This document shows, one piece after another, positions 15,605-22,335 of a stretch of 22,335 bases of DNA. This stretch comes from Oscillospiraceae bacterium (lineage in GTDB: Bacteria > Bacillota_A > Clostridia > Oscillospirales > CAG-272), in contig SVUD01000033.1 of NCBI GenBank assembly GCA_015063445.1, forward strand, positions 1-22,335, given 5' to 3'. The notes under the pieces are model-generated. The model was given only the letters and a program-made list of their open reading frames with translations. It did not search any database and had not been told where the DNA came from. A program made the translations under genes and the position numbers. Positions within the stretch are counted from its first letter, which is position 1. The number at the start of each line of letters is the position of its first letter.

Positions 15605-16540
15605 ATGAAAAAGATTTTACTTCCAAGCGGTCTTACCGTCTCAGAGGTTGCGCTCGGCGCAATGATGTTTGGCTCTACGACGTCAAAGGAGGATTCCTAT
15701 AAGGTTCTTGATGCCTACGTAGGTATGGGCGGAAACTTTATAGACACCTCGAATAACTACGCTCATTGGGCGGGCACAGGTGATGAAAGTGAAACGCTTC
15801 TCGGCGAGTGGCTTGCCGATAGAAAGTGCCGTGAAAACGTCATTTTGGCAACTAAAGTTGGCTTTGACCGTCACGGAAAGGGCGCAGGACTCAAAAAAGA
15901 GCAGATCGAATATTGGGTAGACGAGAGCCTTCGTAAGCTTAAAACCGACTATATAGACCTTTATTATGCGCATACCGACGATCCGAATACGCCCATTGAA
16001 GAGACTATGGAAGCCTTCGATACGCTTGTTAAAAAAGGCAAGGTAAGAACGCTCGGCTCGAGTAATTTTGACACCTGGCGTCTTGCCGAGGCGAATATGA
16101 TAGCCGAAAAGAACGGCTGGACACCGTATACCGCAATGCAGCAAAGACTTACCTATCTTAATCCAAGGTTTGGCGCAGCTCCAAAGTACGCCTTTAATGA
16201 GGTAGTGAACCGTGAAAGACTTCGTTACCTCTATGCGAAGAATATGCCCCTCATCTCCTATTCCTGTCTTTGTAAGGGAGCGTACGAGAATGACGATAGA
16301 CTCCCCCCCGATTACGAGGGTACACAAAGACTTGCGTTTATTCGCAATATGGCGAAGGAGAAGGGTGTAAACCCGAGTGCGCTCGTTATAGCTTGGCTTA
16401 CAAATCTCCATAGATGCGAAGGATATCCGAGAGTCATTCCGTTGTTCTCGGCGACCTACGAGCATCTTATTGATAACCTTCGAGGCCTCGATATCGAGCT
16501 TACCGACGAAGAGCTTAAGCTGATGAATAGCGTAATATGA
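15605..16540 (+). CDS. Aldo/keto reductase
   Basis: This 311-aa protein is an AKR-fold NAD(P)H-dependent oxidoreductase with the full catalytic tetrad: D47 and Y52 (FIDTSNNY), K84 (LATKVG) and H123 (YYAHTDD). The cofactor-binding GSSNF segment and the C-terminal PLFSAT stretch are also typical. I chose ATG 15605, with GAGG nine nt upstream, over the in-frame GTG at 15590, whose upstream sequence has no ribosome-binding site. Its stop overlaps the activase start by four bases (ATGA), implying translational coupling. Placed between a glycyl radical enzyme and its activase, it probably reduces the carbonyl product of that enzyme or prepares its substrate. Confidence 0.92.
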   Translation: MKKILLPSGLTVSEVALGAMMFGSTTSKEDSYKVLDAYVGMGGNFIDTSNNYAHWAGTGDESETLLGEWLADRKCRENVILATKVGFDRHGKGAGLKKEQIEYWVDESLRKLKTDYIDLYYAHTDDPNTPIEETMEAFDTLVKKGKVRTLGSSNFDTWRLAEANMIAEKNGWTPYTAMQQRLTYLNPRFGAAPKYAFNEVVNRERLRYLYAKNMPLISYSCLCKGAYENDDRLPPDYEGTQRLAFIRNMAKEKGVNPSALVIAWLTNLHRCEGYPRVIPLFSATYEHLIDNLRGLDIELTDEELKLMNSVI

Positions 16541-17334
16541 GAGCGCCGCTGATTTTTGATATAAAGCGTTCCTCGACCGTAGACGGTCCGGGGGTGCGAA
16601 CGGCAGTCTTTTTGAAGGGCTGCAATCTCGATTGCTTTTGGTGTCACAACCCCGAGAGCAAGAGGGCGGAGGGCGAGCGAGCATTCTTTAAAGCAAAGTG
16701 TATCGGCTGCGGCAGCTGTGAAAAGGTATGCGAAAACGGTAGAACGACGTGTACCGTGTGCGGTAAATGCGTGGACGTATGCCCCACGGGAGCGGTAAAA
16801 ATATACGGAAAAGCCTATACCCCCGATGAAATATTTGAAATCATTCTTCGTGATGCTTCATATTTTGAATTAACGGGCGGAGGCGTGACCTTCTCGGGCG
16901 GTGAGTGTATGCTCTATCCCGATTTTGTTGTCGAGATAGCCAAAAGATGCTTCGCACATGGAATTTCGGTAGCGATAGATACTGCGGGCTGCGTTCCGTT
17001 TTCCTCATTTGAAAAGGTTTTGCCCTTTGCGGATATATTTCTCTATGACATAAAATGCATAGATCCCGAGCTTCATAAAAAGGGCACTGGCAAGGATAAC
17101 GCTCTTATACTTAAAAACCTTGATTTACTGCTCGAAGCAGGGAAGCGTGTCATAATCCGCATACCCGTGATACCCGGATTTAATGACGGAGAAGAGCTTT
17201 CTCGCATAAGGGATTATTGCGAGTCAAAGCAGCTTCCGTACGAGCTCTTGCCTTACCACACATTCGGTGAGGATAAAAAGAAAGCGCTTATCAGCGCTAA
17301 AAAACAAACGAAAACCAACACGTGTTTAAAATAA
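16537..17334 (+). CDS. Glycyl radical enzyme activase (radical SAM)
   Basis: This 265-aa radical SAM activase has the CxxxCxxC motif at C29, C33, C36 (GCNLDCFWC). Two ferredoxin-like cysteine clusters follow (CIGCGSCEKVC at 55-65; CTVCGKCVDVC at 72-82), each suited to a [4Fe-4S] centre. The SAM-binding GGE occurs in TFSGGEC. This layout matches PFL-activating-enzyme relatives that abstract hydrogen from the partner's glycine (here G718 of the enzyme at 13219). It overlaps the reductase gene by four bases and ends 21 nt before the GH31 gene. The C-terminus ends in a short Lys-rich tail. Confidence 0.93.
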   Translation: MRAPLIFDIKRSSTVDGPGVRTAVFLKGCNLDCFWCHNPESKRAEGERAFFKAKCIGCGSCEKVCENGRTTCTVCGKCVDVCPTGAVKIYGKAYTPDEIFEIILRDASYFELTGGGVTFSGGECMLYPDFVVEIAKRCFAHGISVAIDTAGCVPFSSFEKVLPFADIFLYDIKCIDPELHKKGTGKDNALILKNLDLLLEAGKRVIIRIPVIPGFNDGEELSRIRDYCESKQLPYELLPYHTFGEDKKKALISAKKQTKTNTCLK

Positions 17335-17355
17335 AACTATTAAGAGGACAAAACA

Positions 17356-19806
17356 ATGCTTAACAAACATCTGCTTGTAAAAACGTTTCCGATAGCGGAA
17401 AAAGAAAACGTTATCTTGTTTAAGGATTACAGAATTACGCTTCTTTTTGACAGACTTTTCAGAATCGAAAAGAACGAAAAGGGTGAGTTTTGCGACCTTG
17501 CCACGCAGAGCGTGTGGTATAGAAATATGCCTAATGTCAATCACTCGGTAAAGGAAGGCGATGACTTCGTTGAGGTAAAAACCGATGCCGCAACTCTTCA
17601 TCTTGAGACTGATTTTGAAAAAAGCTACGTTCTTCTCGGCAAGAAAAAGTTGTCGATAACGAATGACGGAAACCTTCTCGGTACAACGAGAACCCTCGAC
17701 CAGTATAACGGCGAATGCCACATCAGAAAGTTTACACGCCTTGAGCTTGGCACGGGCGTTTGCTCAAAGAGCGGTCTTGCCGTTGTTGACGATACCGAGT
17801 CACTGAGACTTAACGATAACGGTCAGCTCCTTGAAAAATCCTCTGACGAGTTTGATATTTACGTGTTCGTATATGGCAAGGACTATAGAGAGGCTGTAAA
17901 GGCTCTCTACGCTATAACGGGAAGCACTCCCATGCTCCCGAGATACGCCTTCGGTAACTGGTGGTCGAGATATCACGTGTATACCGACGAGGAATATCTT
18001 GCTCTTATGGATTCCTTCGAGAAATACGGTATCCCGCTTACCGTGGCAACCGTTGACATGGACTGGCACTATTCGGATGACGTAGACGAGCAAAAGGGAA
18101 TTACGAAGAGCGGAAAGCTTTCCGAGGAATACGGCACGGTTACGGGCTCAAGACTCGGCTGGACGGGATATTCTTGGAATACCGACCTCTTCCCCGATTA
18201 CAAGGGCTTCTTAAAGGAGCTTCAGGATAGAAATCTTAAGGTAACACTCAATCTTCACCCCGCAGACGGTGTCAGATATTTTGAGGATATGTACGAGGAA
18301 ATGGCTACCGCTATGGGCATTGATCCGAAGAGCGAGAAGGTCGTACCCTTCGACATTGCCGACGATAATTTCGTAAATAACTATTTCGATATTCTCCACC
18401 ACCCCTACGAGCGTGACGGAGTTGACTTCTGGTGGATAGATTGGCAGCAGGGAACAAAGTCCAAAATGGCAGGACTTGATCCTCTCTGGGCGCTTAACCA
18501 TTATCACTATTACGACAACGGCAGAGACGGAAAGCATCCTCTTATTATGTCAAGGTATTGCGGAATCGGCTCTCACCGTTACCCTATCGGCTTCTCGGGC
18601 GATACGGCTATAACCTGGGCAACCCTTGCGTTTATGCCTTATTTCACGGCAACCTCGACCAATGCGGGTTATACCTGGTGGGGCCACGATATAGGCGGTC
18701 ACTACTACGGTGAAAAGGACGACGAGCTCTATCTCCGTTTCCTTCAGTTTGGCGTTTTCAACCCCATAAACAGACTTCATTGTTGCGATGCGATAATGAT
18801 AACCAAAGAGCCGTGGGCTTATAAAAACGGTATCGGTGAGCTTGCAAGAGAAGCGATGGTCCTTCGTCACAGAATGATTCCGATGCTCCATACGGCAAAC
18901 TACCGCACCGCAAAGGAAGGGCTTGGACTTGTCGAGCCTATGTATTACGCTTATCCCGATTCTCCCGAGGCATACGAGGCAAAAGGACAGTATATCTTTG
19001 CGGGCGATTACATCGTAGCGCCCATTGTTAAGCATAGTGAGGAAGCTAAGCTCTCACGCATCAACGTATGGATTCCCGAAGGAAAATGGACAGATTTGTT
19101 TACAAATGACGTCTATAAAGTTGGAAAAGGCGGCAAATGGGTAACTCTCGTTCGTCCTCTTGACAGTATTCCCGTTCTCGCAAAAGCGGGCGCAATACTT
19201 CCTCTCAGCAACGATAAGGGCAATAGCGTAGAAAATCCCGCTTCGCTTGAATTCGAGGTATACAACGGCAATAATACCTACACTCTTTATGAGGATAATG
19301 AAAAGGGCGTAGCCGCATTCACGAAGGTGGAGAACAAGGAGCAGCCTGGAAAAGAAACCGTTAAGCTCAGCTTCTCGGGTGACTTCTCGGTTCTTCCCGA
19401 AAAGCGTGATATAACACTTACCTTTAAGAATATTATAGTCAACACACCTGTTGATAAAGCGATAAGCTTGACCGAAAAGAACTACGCTAAGGTTACCGTC
19501 ACCAAAAACGGCAAGGAAATCGAAGCTAAGGTATCGAAATACGACACTGTTCACGTAACGGTAACGGATATTGATTATACCGCCACGTACGAGATCACCG
19601 TTGAATATAACGTTCTTCCCGAGCTTCAGCAGGCGAGAAGAGACGTATTTATGAAGCTTCTTCTTTCCGAAGGCTCGTTCACGAACAGAATGAACGTATA
19701 CAACAAGATAAAAACTGCGGAAAGCGTAACCGCTATCCTCGGCATTATAGATAACGCCGACCTCACCGCAATCGAGAGAGCTAAGCTTTCCGAAACGTTC
19801 ATATAA
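17356..19806 (+). CDS. Cytosolic GH31-family glycosidase
   Basis: This 816-aa protein has the GH31 order: an N-terminal beta-sandwich (to about residue 185), a TIM barrel starting RYAFGNWWSRY, then C-terminal beta domains. The nucleophile motif is WWIDWQQG (D362) and the acid/base motif FSGDT (D416); the family motif GWTGYSWN..FPD is also present. It has no signal peptide, so it acts on imported material. The WIDWQQ form differs from the WxDMNE of classical alpha-glucosidases, so specificity is uncertain: alpha-glucosidase, alpha-xylosidase, alpha-galactosidase and alpha-glucan lyase are all in this family. The last ~65 residues form an extra charged helical tail beyond the usual C-terminal domain. 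It is the last gene of the cluster (ribosome-binding site AGAGGA), followed by a terminator. Confidence 0.92.
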   Translation: MLNKHLLVKTFPIAEKENVILFKDYRITLLFDRLFRIEKNEKGEFCDLATQSVWYRNMPNVNHSVKEGDDFVEVKTDAATLHLETDFEKSYVLLGKKKLSITNDGNLLGTTRTLDQYNGECHIRKFTRLELGTGVCSKSGLAVVDDTESLRLNDNGQLLEKSSDEFDIYVFVYGKDYREAVKALYAITGSTPMLPRYAFGNWWSRYHVYTDEEYLALMDSFEKYGIPLTVATVDMDWHYSDDVDEQKGITKSGKLSEEYGTVTGSRLGWTGYSWNTDLFPDYKGFLKELQDRNLKVTLNLHPADGVRYFEDMYEEMATAMGIDPKSEKVVPFDIADDNFVNNYFDILHHPYERDGVDFWWIDWQQGTKSKMAGLDPLWALNHYHYYDNGRDGKHPLIMSRYCGIGSHRYPIGFSGDTAITWATLAFMPYFTATSTNAGYTWWGHDIGGHYYGEKDDELYLRFLQFGVFNPINRLHCCDAIMITKEPWAYKNGIGELAREAMVLRHRMIPMLHTANYRTAKEGLGLVEPMYYAYPDSPEAYEAKGQYIFAGDYIVAPIVKHSEEAKLSRINVWIPEGKWTDLFTNDVYKVGKGGKWVTLVRPLDSIPVLAKAGAILPLSNDKGNSVENPASLEFEVYNGNNTYTLYEDNEKGVAAFTKVENKEQPGKETVKLSFSGDFSVLPEKRDITLTFKNIIVNTPVDKAISLTEKNYAKVTVTKNGKEIEAKVSKYDTVHVTVTDIDYTATYEITVEYNVLPELQQARRDVFMKLLLSEGSFTNRMNVYNKIKTAESVTAILGIIDNADLTAIERAKLSETFI

Positions 19807-19833
19807 TAAATTTGTGTTCATAACATAAAAAAG

Positions 19834-19876
19834 AAACAACACCGTTTCAGATTCGTACTGAAACGGTGTTGTTTTT
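19834..19876. terminator. Bidirectional rho-independent terminator
   Basis: AAACAACACCGTTTCAG (19834-19850) and its perfect complement (19858-19874) make a 17-bp stem with T residues to the right and an A run to the left. It separates the + strand cluster from the convergent lipoprotein gene at 19922. Confidence 0.95.
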
Positions 19877-19921
19877 TACCGAACGTATAATTTTGCGTTT
19901 TTATTATAAACGAGCGTACGG

Positions 19922-20911
19922 TTATTTCATTCCCACGTATCCGCTCTCTTTAATGATATACTGCCCCTCGTCTGAGAGCATCCACTCAATGAGAGCTTTA
20001 ACGTTTGGATTAGGATTGTTTTCGTATGTCACGGCATAAACCGGAGCAATAATGGGATACGTAGTATTCTGTATATTTTCGGCAGTAGGCGCAACGCCAT
20101 CAACCGCAATCATCTTGATATCGGGGTGGCAAACTATACCCTCGATATAGTATCGGAAGGAATATCCGATAGAGCTTGTTTGATTTTTGTAGGTTGCAAC
20201 TCGATCAACGATGCCGCCCATAAATCCAACCAACTCCTCGGTATCAGGTTCGACGAGAGGCACGTCATCCATAAAGCGAAGCATCATGCTTTGGCTTCCG
20301 CTACCTTCATCACGCTGGAATGGAACGATCTCTTCATCGTTACCACCAACCTGACTCCAGTTAGTGATTTCTCCGGAGTAAATTTTTCTTATCTCATCTG
20401 CCGTAAGAGAAGTTACGGGATTATCCTTATGTACGAAGAAAACAAACGCTTCCCAGCCTATCTGCGTGTAATCAAAGACAGTATCGCACTCTTCGGCATA
20501 TGCTACCTGCTTTTCTGAAGGCGCAGCTCCGATAAAAATATCCGTCTTTCGTTCAGCCAGACTTTTGTATCCGCCAACGGTATTATTAAAAACAAATACA
20601 CCGTCATCAAGCTTTGTTGTATTTGGATAGACCGCATTTACAAATGCGGAATAAACGGGAAACGCCGCCGTTGCGCCATCTATAATAGGCAGATTTTCAA
20701 TGAGCTTCAGTGTCTTACTGTCGTATTTTACAATTTTACTGTCCTCAACGAATGGCAGATATTCGTCAACGTTGATCGATGGAGCGGTGTCAATGCTTTC
20801 AACGACGGGATCGTCCGAATCGGCTTTGTTAAAAAGGATCAGCAGAAATGCGCACGAAGAAAAAGAAAGCATACAAACCATTGCGAGAATCAGCGAGATG
20901 ATTTTTTTCAT
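19922..20911 (-). CDS. PstS-like substrate-binding lipoprotein
   Basis: This 329-aa protein has a lipoprotein signal peptide (MKKIISLILAMVCMLSFSSC, Cys20) and a PstS-type periplasmic-binding fold. IDGATAAFP (77-85) corresponds to the first ligand loop, IFIGAAPS to the second and RDEGSGSQS (200-208) to the phosphate-binding Arg-Asp-Gly/Ser-Gly-Ser loop. In Gram-positives such proteins sit on the outer face of the membrane and feed PstCAB, but no pstC, pstA, pstB or phoU is present here. It may be an orphan binding protein or a sensor. The start has AAGGAG six nt upstream. It lies 73 nt after another lipoprotein gene and is probably cotranscribed. Confidence 0.87.
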   Translation of the reverse strand: MKKIISLILAMVCMLSFSSCAFLLILFNKADSDDPVVESIDTAPSINVDEYLPFVEDSKIVKYDSKTLKLIENLPIIDGATAAFPVYSAFVNAVYPNTTKLDDGVFVFNNTVGGYKSLAERKTDIFIGAAPSEKQVAYAEECDTVFDYTQIGWEAFVFFVHKDNPVTSLTADEIRKIYSGEITNWSQVGGNDEEIVPFQRDEGSGSQSMMLRFMDDVPLVEPDTEELVGFMGGIVDRVATYKNQTSSIGYSFRYYIEGIVCHPDIKMIAVDGVAPTAENIQNTTYPIIAPVYAVTYENNPNPNVKALIEWMLSDEGQYIIKESGYVGMK

Positions 20912-20984
20912 TTTTGTCTCCTTCGGTTCTGTTTTGTTTACTTGCTTACGTCAAAGCAAGGCATCGCCTTAAAATATCTAACGT

Positions 20985-21866
20985 TCAGTTTTTCCAGCCG
21001 TTATCATTTTTGAATTTTGCTATAGCGTCAGCGGTATATACGAAATCCCAAGGGAACTCATTGCTTGCTTTCGAATACACAACAAATACGCCTTTCTCTT
21101 TGTCGTAATTACCGTATTTGTCCGTAATTACCCAAAGCGTTATGTGGTAATACGTGTTAGGCTCTCCTTTTTTATGATCAAGCTTGTCGTAGTTACCGTG
21201 CACACCGTTAATTTCGTGCAAAATCCGTCCTTCCTTATCGACCTGCAGAATGCTGTTATTTCTGTGCGGAACCGATGTGGGATTTACAAAATTCAAGGTT
21301 TTGGTATATTCGTTCAATATCTCGTTGCACTGCTTATCGTTAAAGGAAAACGTATCTTCGTCGAATGCCTTGCGATCCGTTATAGAATAAGAAACGCATT
21401 TGCTTTTATCTAAGGGCTTGTTCCAATCGTTTTTCTCTTTTAAGCTGTCCTTGTTTTGCAAGTAGAAGTCTTGCGTTCTGTTCTTTAAATGATCATCGGT
21501 GGCGCCCTCGTATAAGCGGTCGGACTCTATAAGAACTAATGCGTAATTTTCATCGGGGTAGAAGTATACGCTCGAGTCGTCATAGCTTTGGCAGATAACC
21601 AATCCGAAAATTCTATCGCTGTAATCCTCGCAATAAGCAAACAGAGTTCTGCCGTAGTCGTCACGTTCCCAAACGTAAATATCCGAGCTGTAAGCTCCTT
21701 CGCCGTGGTACATATACCCCTTAGCATCCGGAATGCTATAAATTGCGGTAGTATAAAGCTCTTTAAATTCCCCGCGGTACGTATAAGTTTTTCTCTTTAT
21801 GAGGAAGCAGCTTGATAAACTCAAAATAGAAGCTACCGTCAACAAAAGCGCTATGCTCTTTTTCAT
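20985..21866 (-). CDS. Lipoprotein of unknown function
   Basis: This 293-aa predicted lipoprotein starts at ATG 21866 with AAGGAG eight nt upstream; the GTG nine nt earlier is too close to that site to be used. The signal peptide ends in a clear lipobox (ILSLSSC, Cys20). The mature part is rich in Tyr, Asp and Lys and has no motif I recognise. One stretch (about 240-270) reads as beta strands around ITLWVITDKYGNYD. A perfect promoter precedes it and a PstS-like lipoprotein gene follows, so the pair may share a regulon. I cannot infer a function. Confidence 0.85.
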   Translation of the reverse strand: MKKSIALLLTVASILSLSSCFLIKRKTYTYRGEFKELYTTAIYSIPDAKGYMYHGEGAYSSDIYVWERDDYGRTLFAYCEDYSDRIFGLVICQSYDDSSVYFYPDENYALVLIESDRLYEGATDDHLKNRTQDFYLQNKDSLKEKNDWNKPLDKSKCVSYSITDRKAFDEDTFSFNDKQCNEILNEYTKTLNFVNPTSVPHRNNSILQVDKEGRILHEINGVHGNYDKLDHKKGEPNTYYHITLWVITDKYGNYDKEKGVFVVYSKASNEFPWDFVYTADAIAKFKNDNGWKN

Positions 21867-21898
21867 TTCGCACACTCCTTCTTACTCTTGTTAACTAA

Positions 21899-21927
21899 AT
21901 TATATCACAAAAGGAAATATATGTCAA
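21899..21927 (-). promoter_or_regulatory. Perfect-consensus promoter of the lipoprotein pair
   Basis: On the minus strand TTGACA (21922-21927), a 17-nt spacer and TATAAT (21899-21904) match the sigma-A consensus at all twelve positions, about 33 nt before the start codon at 21866. Confidence 0.93.
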
Positions 21928-22024
21928 CAGTGCGGTCGCAACCTGTTATGAATTTACGAGAAAACGTTTTTTATATAGTTATCATCTTGAATTAAGGACA
22001 GCATAAATCACAAAGAAAAGCAAG

Positions 22025-22196
22025 AATTAAATCCTGCTTTGCAGGATGAAATCCAAACGAGTTTGGATGAAATCTTCGGTGCTTCACCTCAGATGAAATT
22101 AAATCCACCCACCCTCCGTCGAGGCGGATTTCATCCCTCGTATGTGGGATTTCATCGTAAATACGATTTATCCCACCTGAAAAGGTGGATTTAATT
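22025..22196. repeat. Hairpin array with terminal inverted repeats
   Basis: About seven small hairpins stand in a row: 22031-22047, 22051-22068, 22072-22094, 22101-22131, 22133-22150, 22154-22167, 22170-22190. Left of the central one they are joined by GAA (GATGAAATC junctions), right of it by TTC, so the two halves face each other. The whole is bounded by AATTAAATCC (22025-22034) and its complement GGATTTAATT (22187-22196). It is the same family as the array at 7718-7806. The ~470 nt from 21867 to the window end hold no gene that I can see. Confidence 0.85.
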
Positions 22197-22199
22197 GAA

Positions 22200-22296
22200 G
22201 GGGCTGTTTCATTAAGAATTCAACAAAATCAATGCAAAAACAGGAAAAATGCGGTGAGAAAAACAGATTTAGCGAATTCTTAGTGAGACTGAACCT
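22200..22296. mobile_element. Short inverted-repeat element, MITE-like or IS end
   Basis: TAAGAATTC (22213-22221) and GAATTCTTA (22274-22282) are perfect inverted repeats, and similarity extends outward (GGGGCTGTTTCAT on the left against the complement of GTGAGACTGAACC on the right) for about 22 nt with several mismatches. The 52-nt interior has no ORF. GGGGCTGTTTCA resembles ends seen in some IS families, so this could be a miniature element or an IS remnant at a contig edge. Confidence 0.35.
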
Positions 22297-22335
22297 TGGG
22301 GCGAACGGATTTAGAGCAGAATTTGTCGTTCTCCG

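Noticed and set aside
15683..16684. 333-aa minus-strand ORF antisense to the reductase
   Set aside because: The + strand reductase has a full catalytic tetrad and good signals; the antisense ORF has no recognisable motif or ribosome-binding site.
19054..19842. 262-aa minus-strand ORF antisense to GH31
   Set aside because: It mirrors a clear GH31 gene and overlaps the terminator; it shows no family features.

Overview
The window looks like a contig from an anaerobic, probably gut-associated Bacillota (Clostridia). Evidence: moderate G+C, strong Shine-Dalgarno sites, consensus sigma-A promoters, classic rho-independent terminators, an oxygen-sensitive glycyl radical enzyme with its activase, and large secreted LamG / parallel-repeat exoproteins. 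Genus cannot be read from the sequence.

Left third (1-7855, + strand). Two secreted exoproteins lie here. The first lacks its 5' end; the second is 1729 aa with two LamG domains, a calcineurin-like phosphoesterase and two beta-helix-like repeats. They share the repeat and a C-terminal module. Each is followed directly by a tiny gene (43 and 56 aa) whose peptides share a 21-residue core, identical in protein but differing at five synonymous sites. The second peptide gene is flanked by heptamer repeats and followed by an array of small hairpins and a terminator.

Middle (7856-9202). This 1.3 kb has no long ORF but is organised. A good promoter fires into an array of eight imperfect repeats with a regular 51-52 nt period. 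Hairpin-forming sequence follows, then a perfect 19-bp terminator. I read it as a candidate ~950-nt repeat-bearing non-coding RNA or mini-ORF transcript. It is the least explained item in the window.

Right of that, on the minus strand, are a lipoprotein gene broken by one in-frame stop, a PHP-domain phosphoesterase and an AraC-type regulator. The regulator is divergent from a + strand cluster (12253-19806): DMT-family transporter, glycyl radical enzyme with an unusual GCNWC active-site loop, aldo/keto reductase, radical-SAM activase and cytosolic GH31 glycosidase, ending at a strong bidirectional terminator. This is probably an AraC-controlled anaerobic pathway for an unknown sugar, anhydrosugar or polyol.

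Right end (19922-22335). A PstS-like binding lipoprotein and an unknown lipoprotein lie on the minus strand behind a perfect-consensus promoter. Beyond them are a second hairpin array with terminal inverted repeats and a short inverted-repeat element at the edge.
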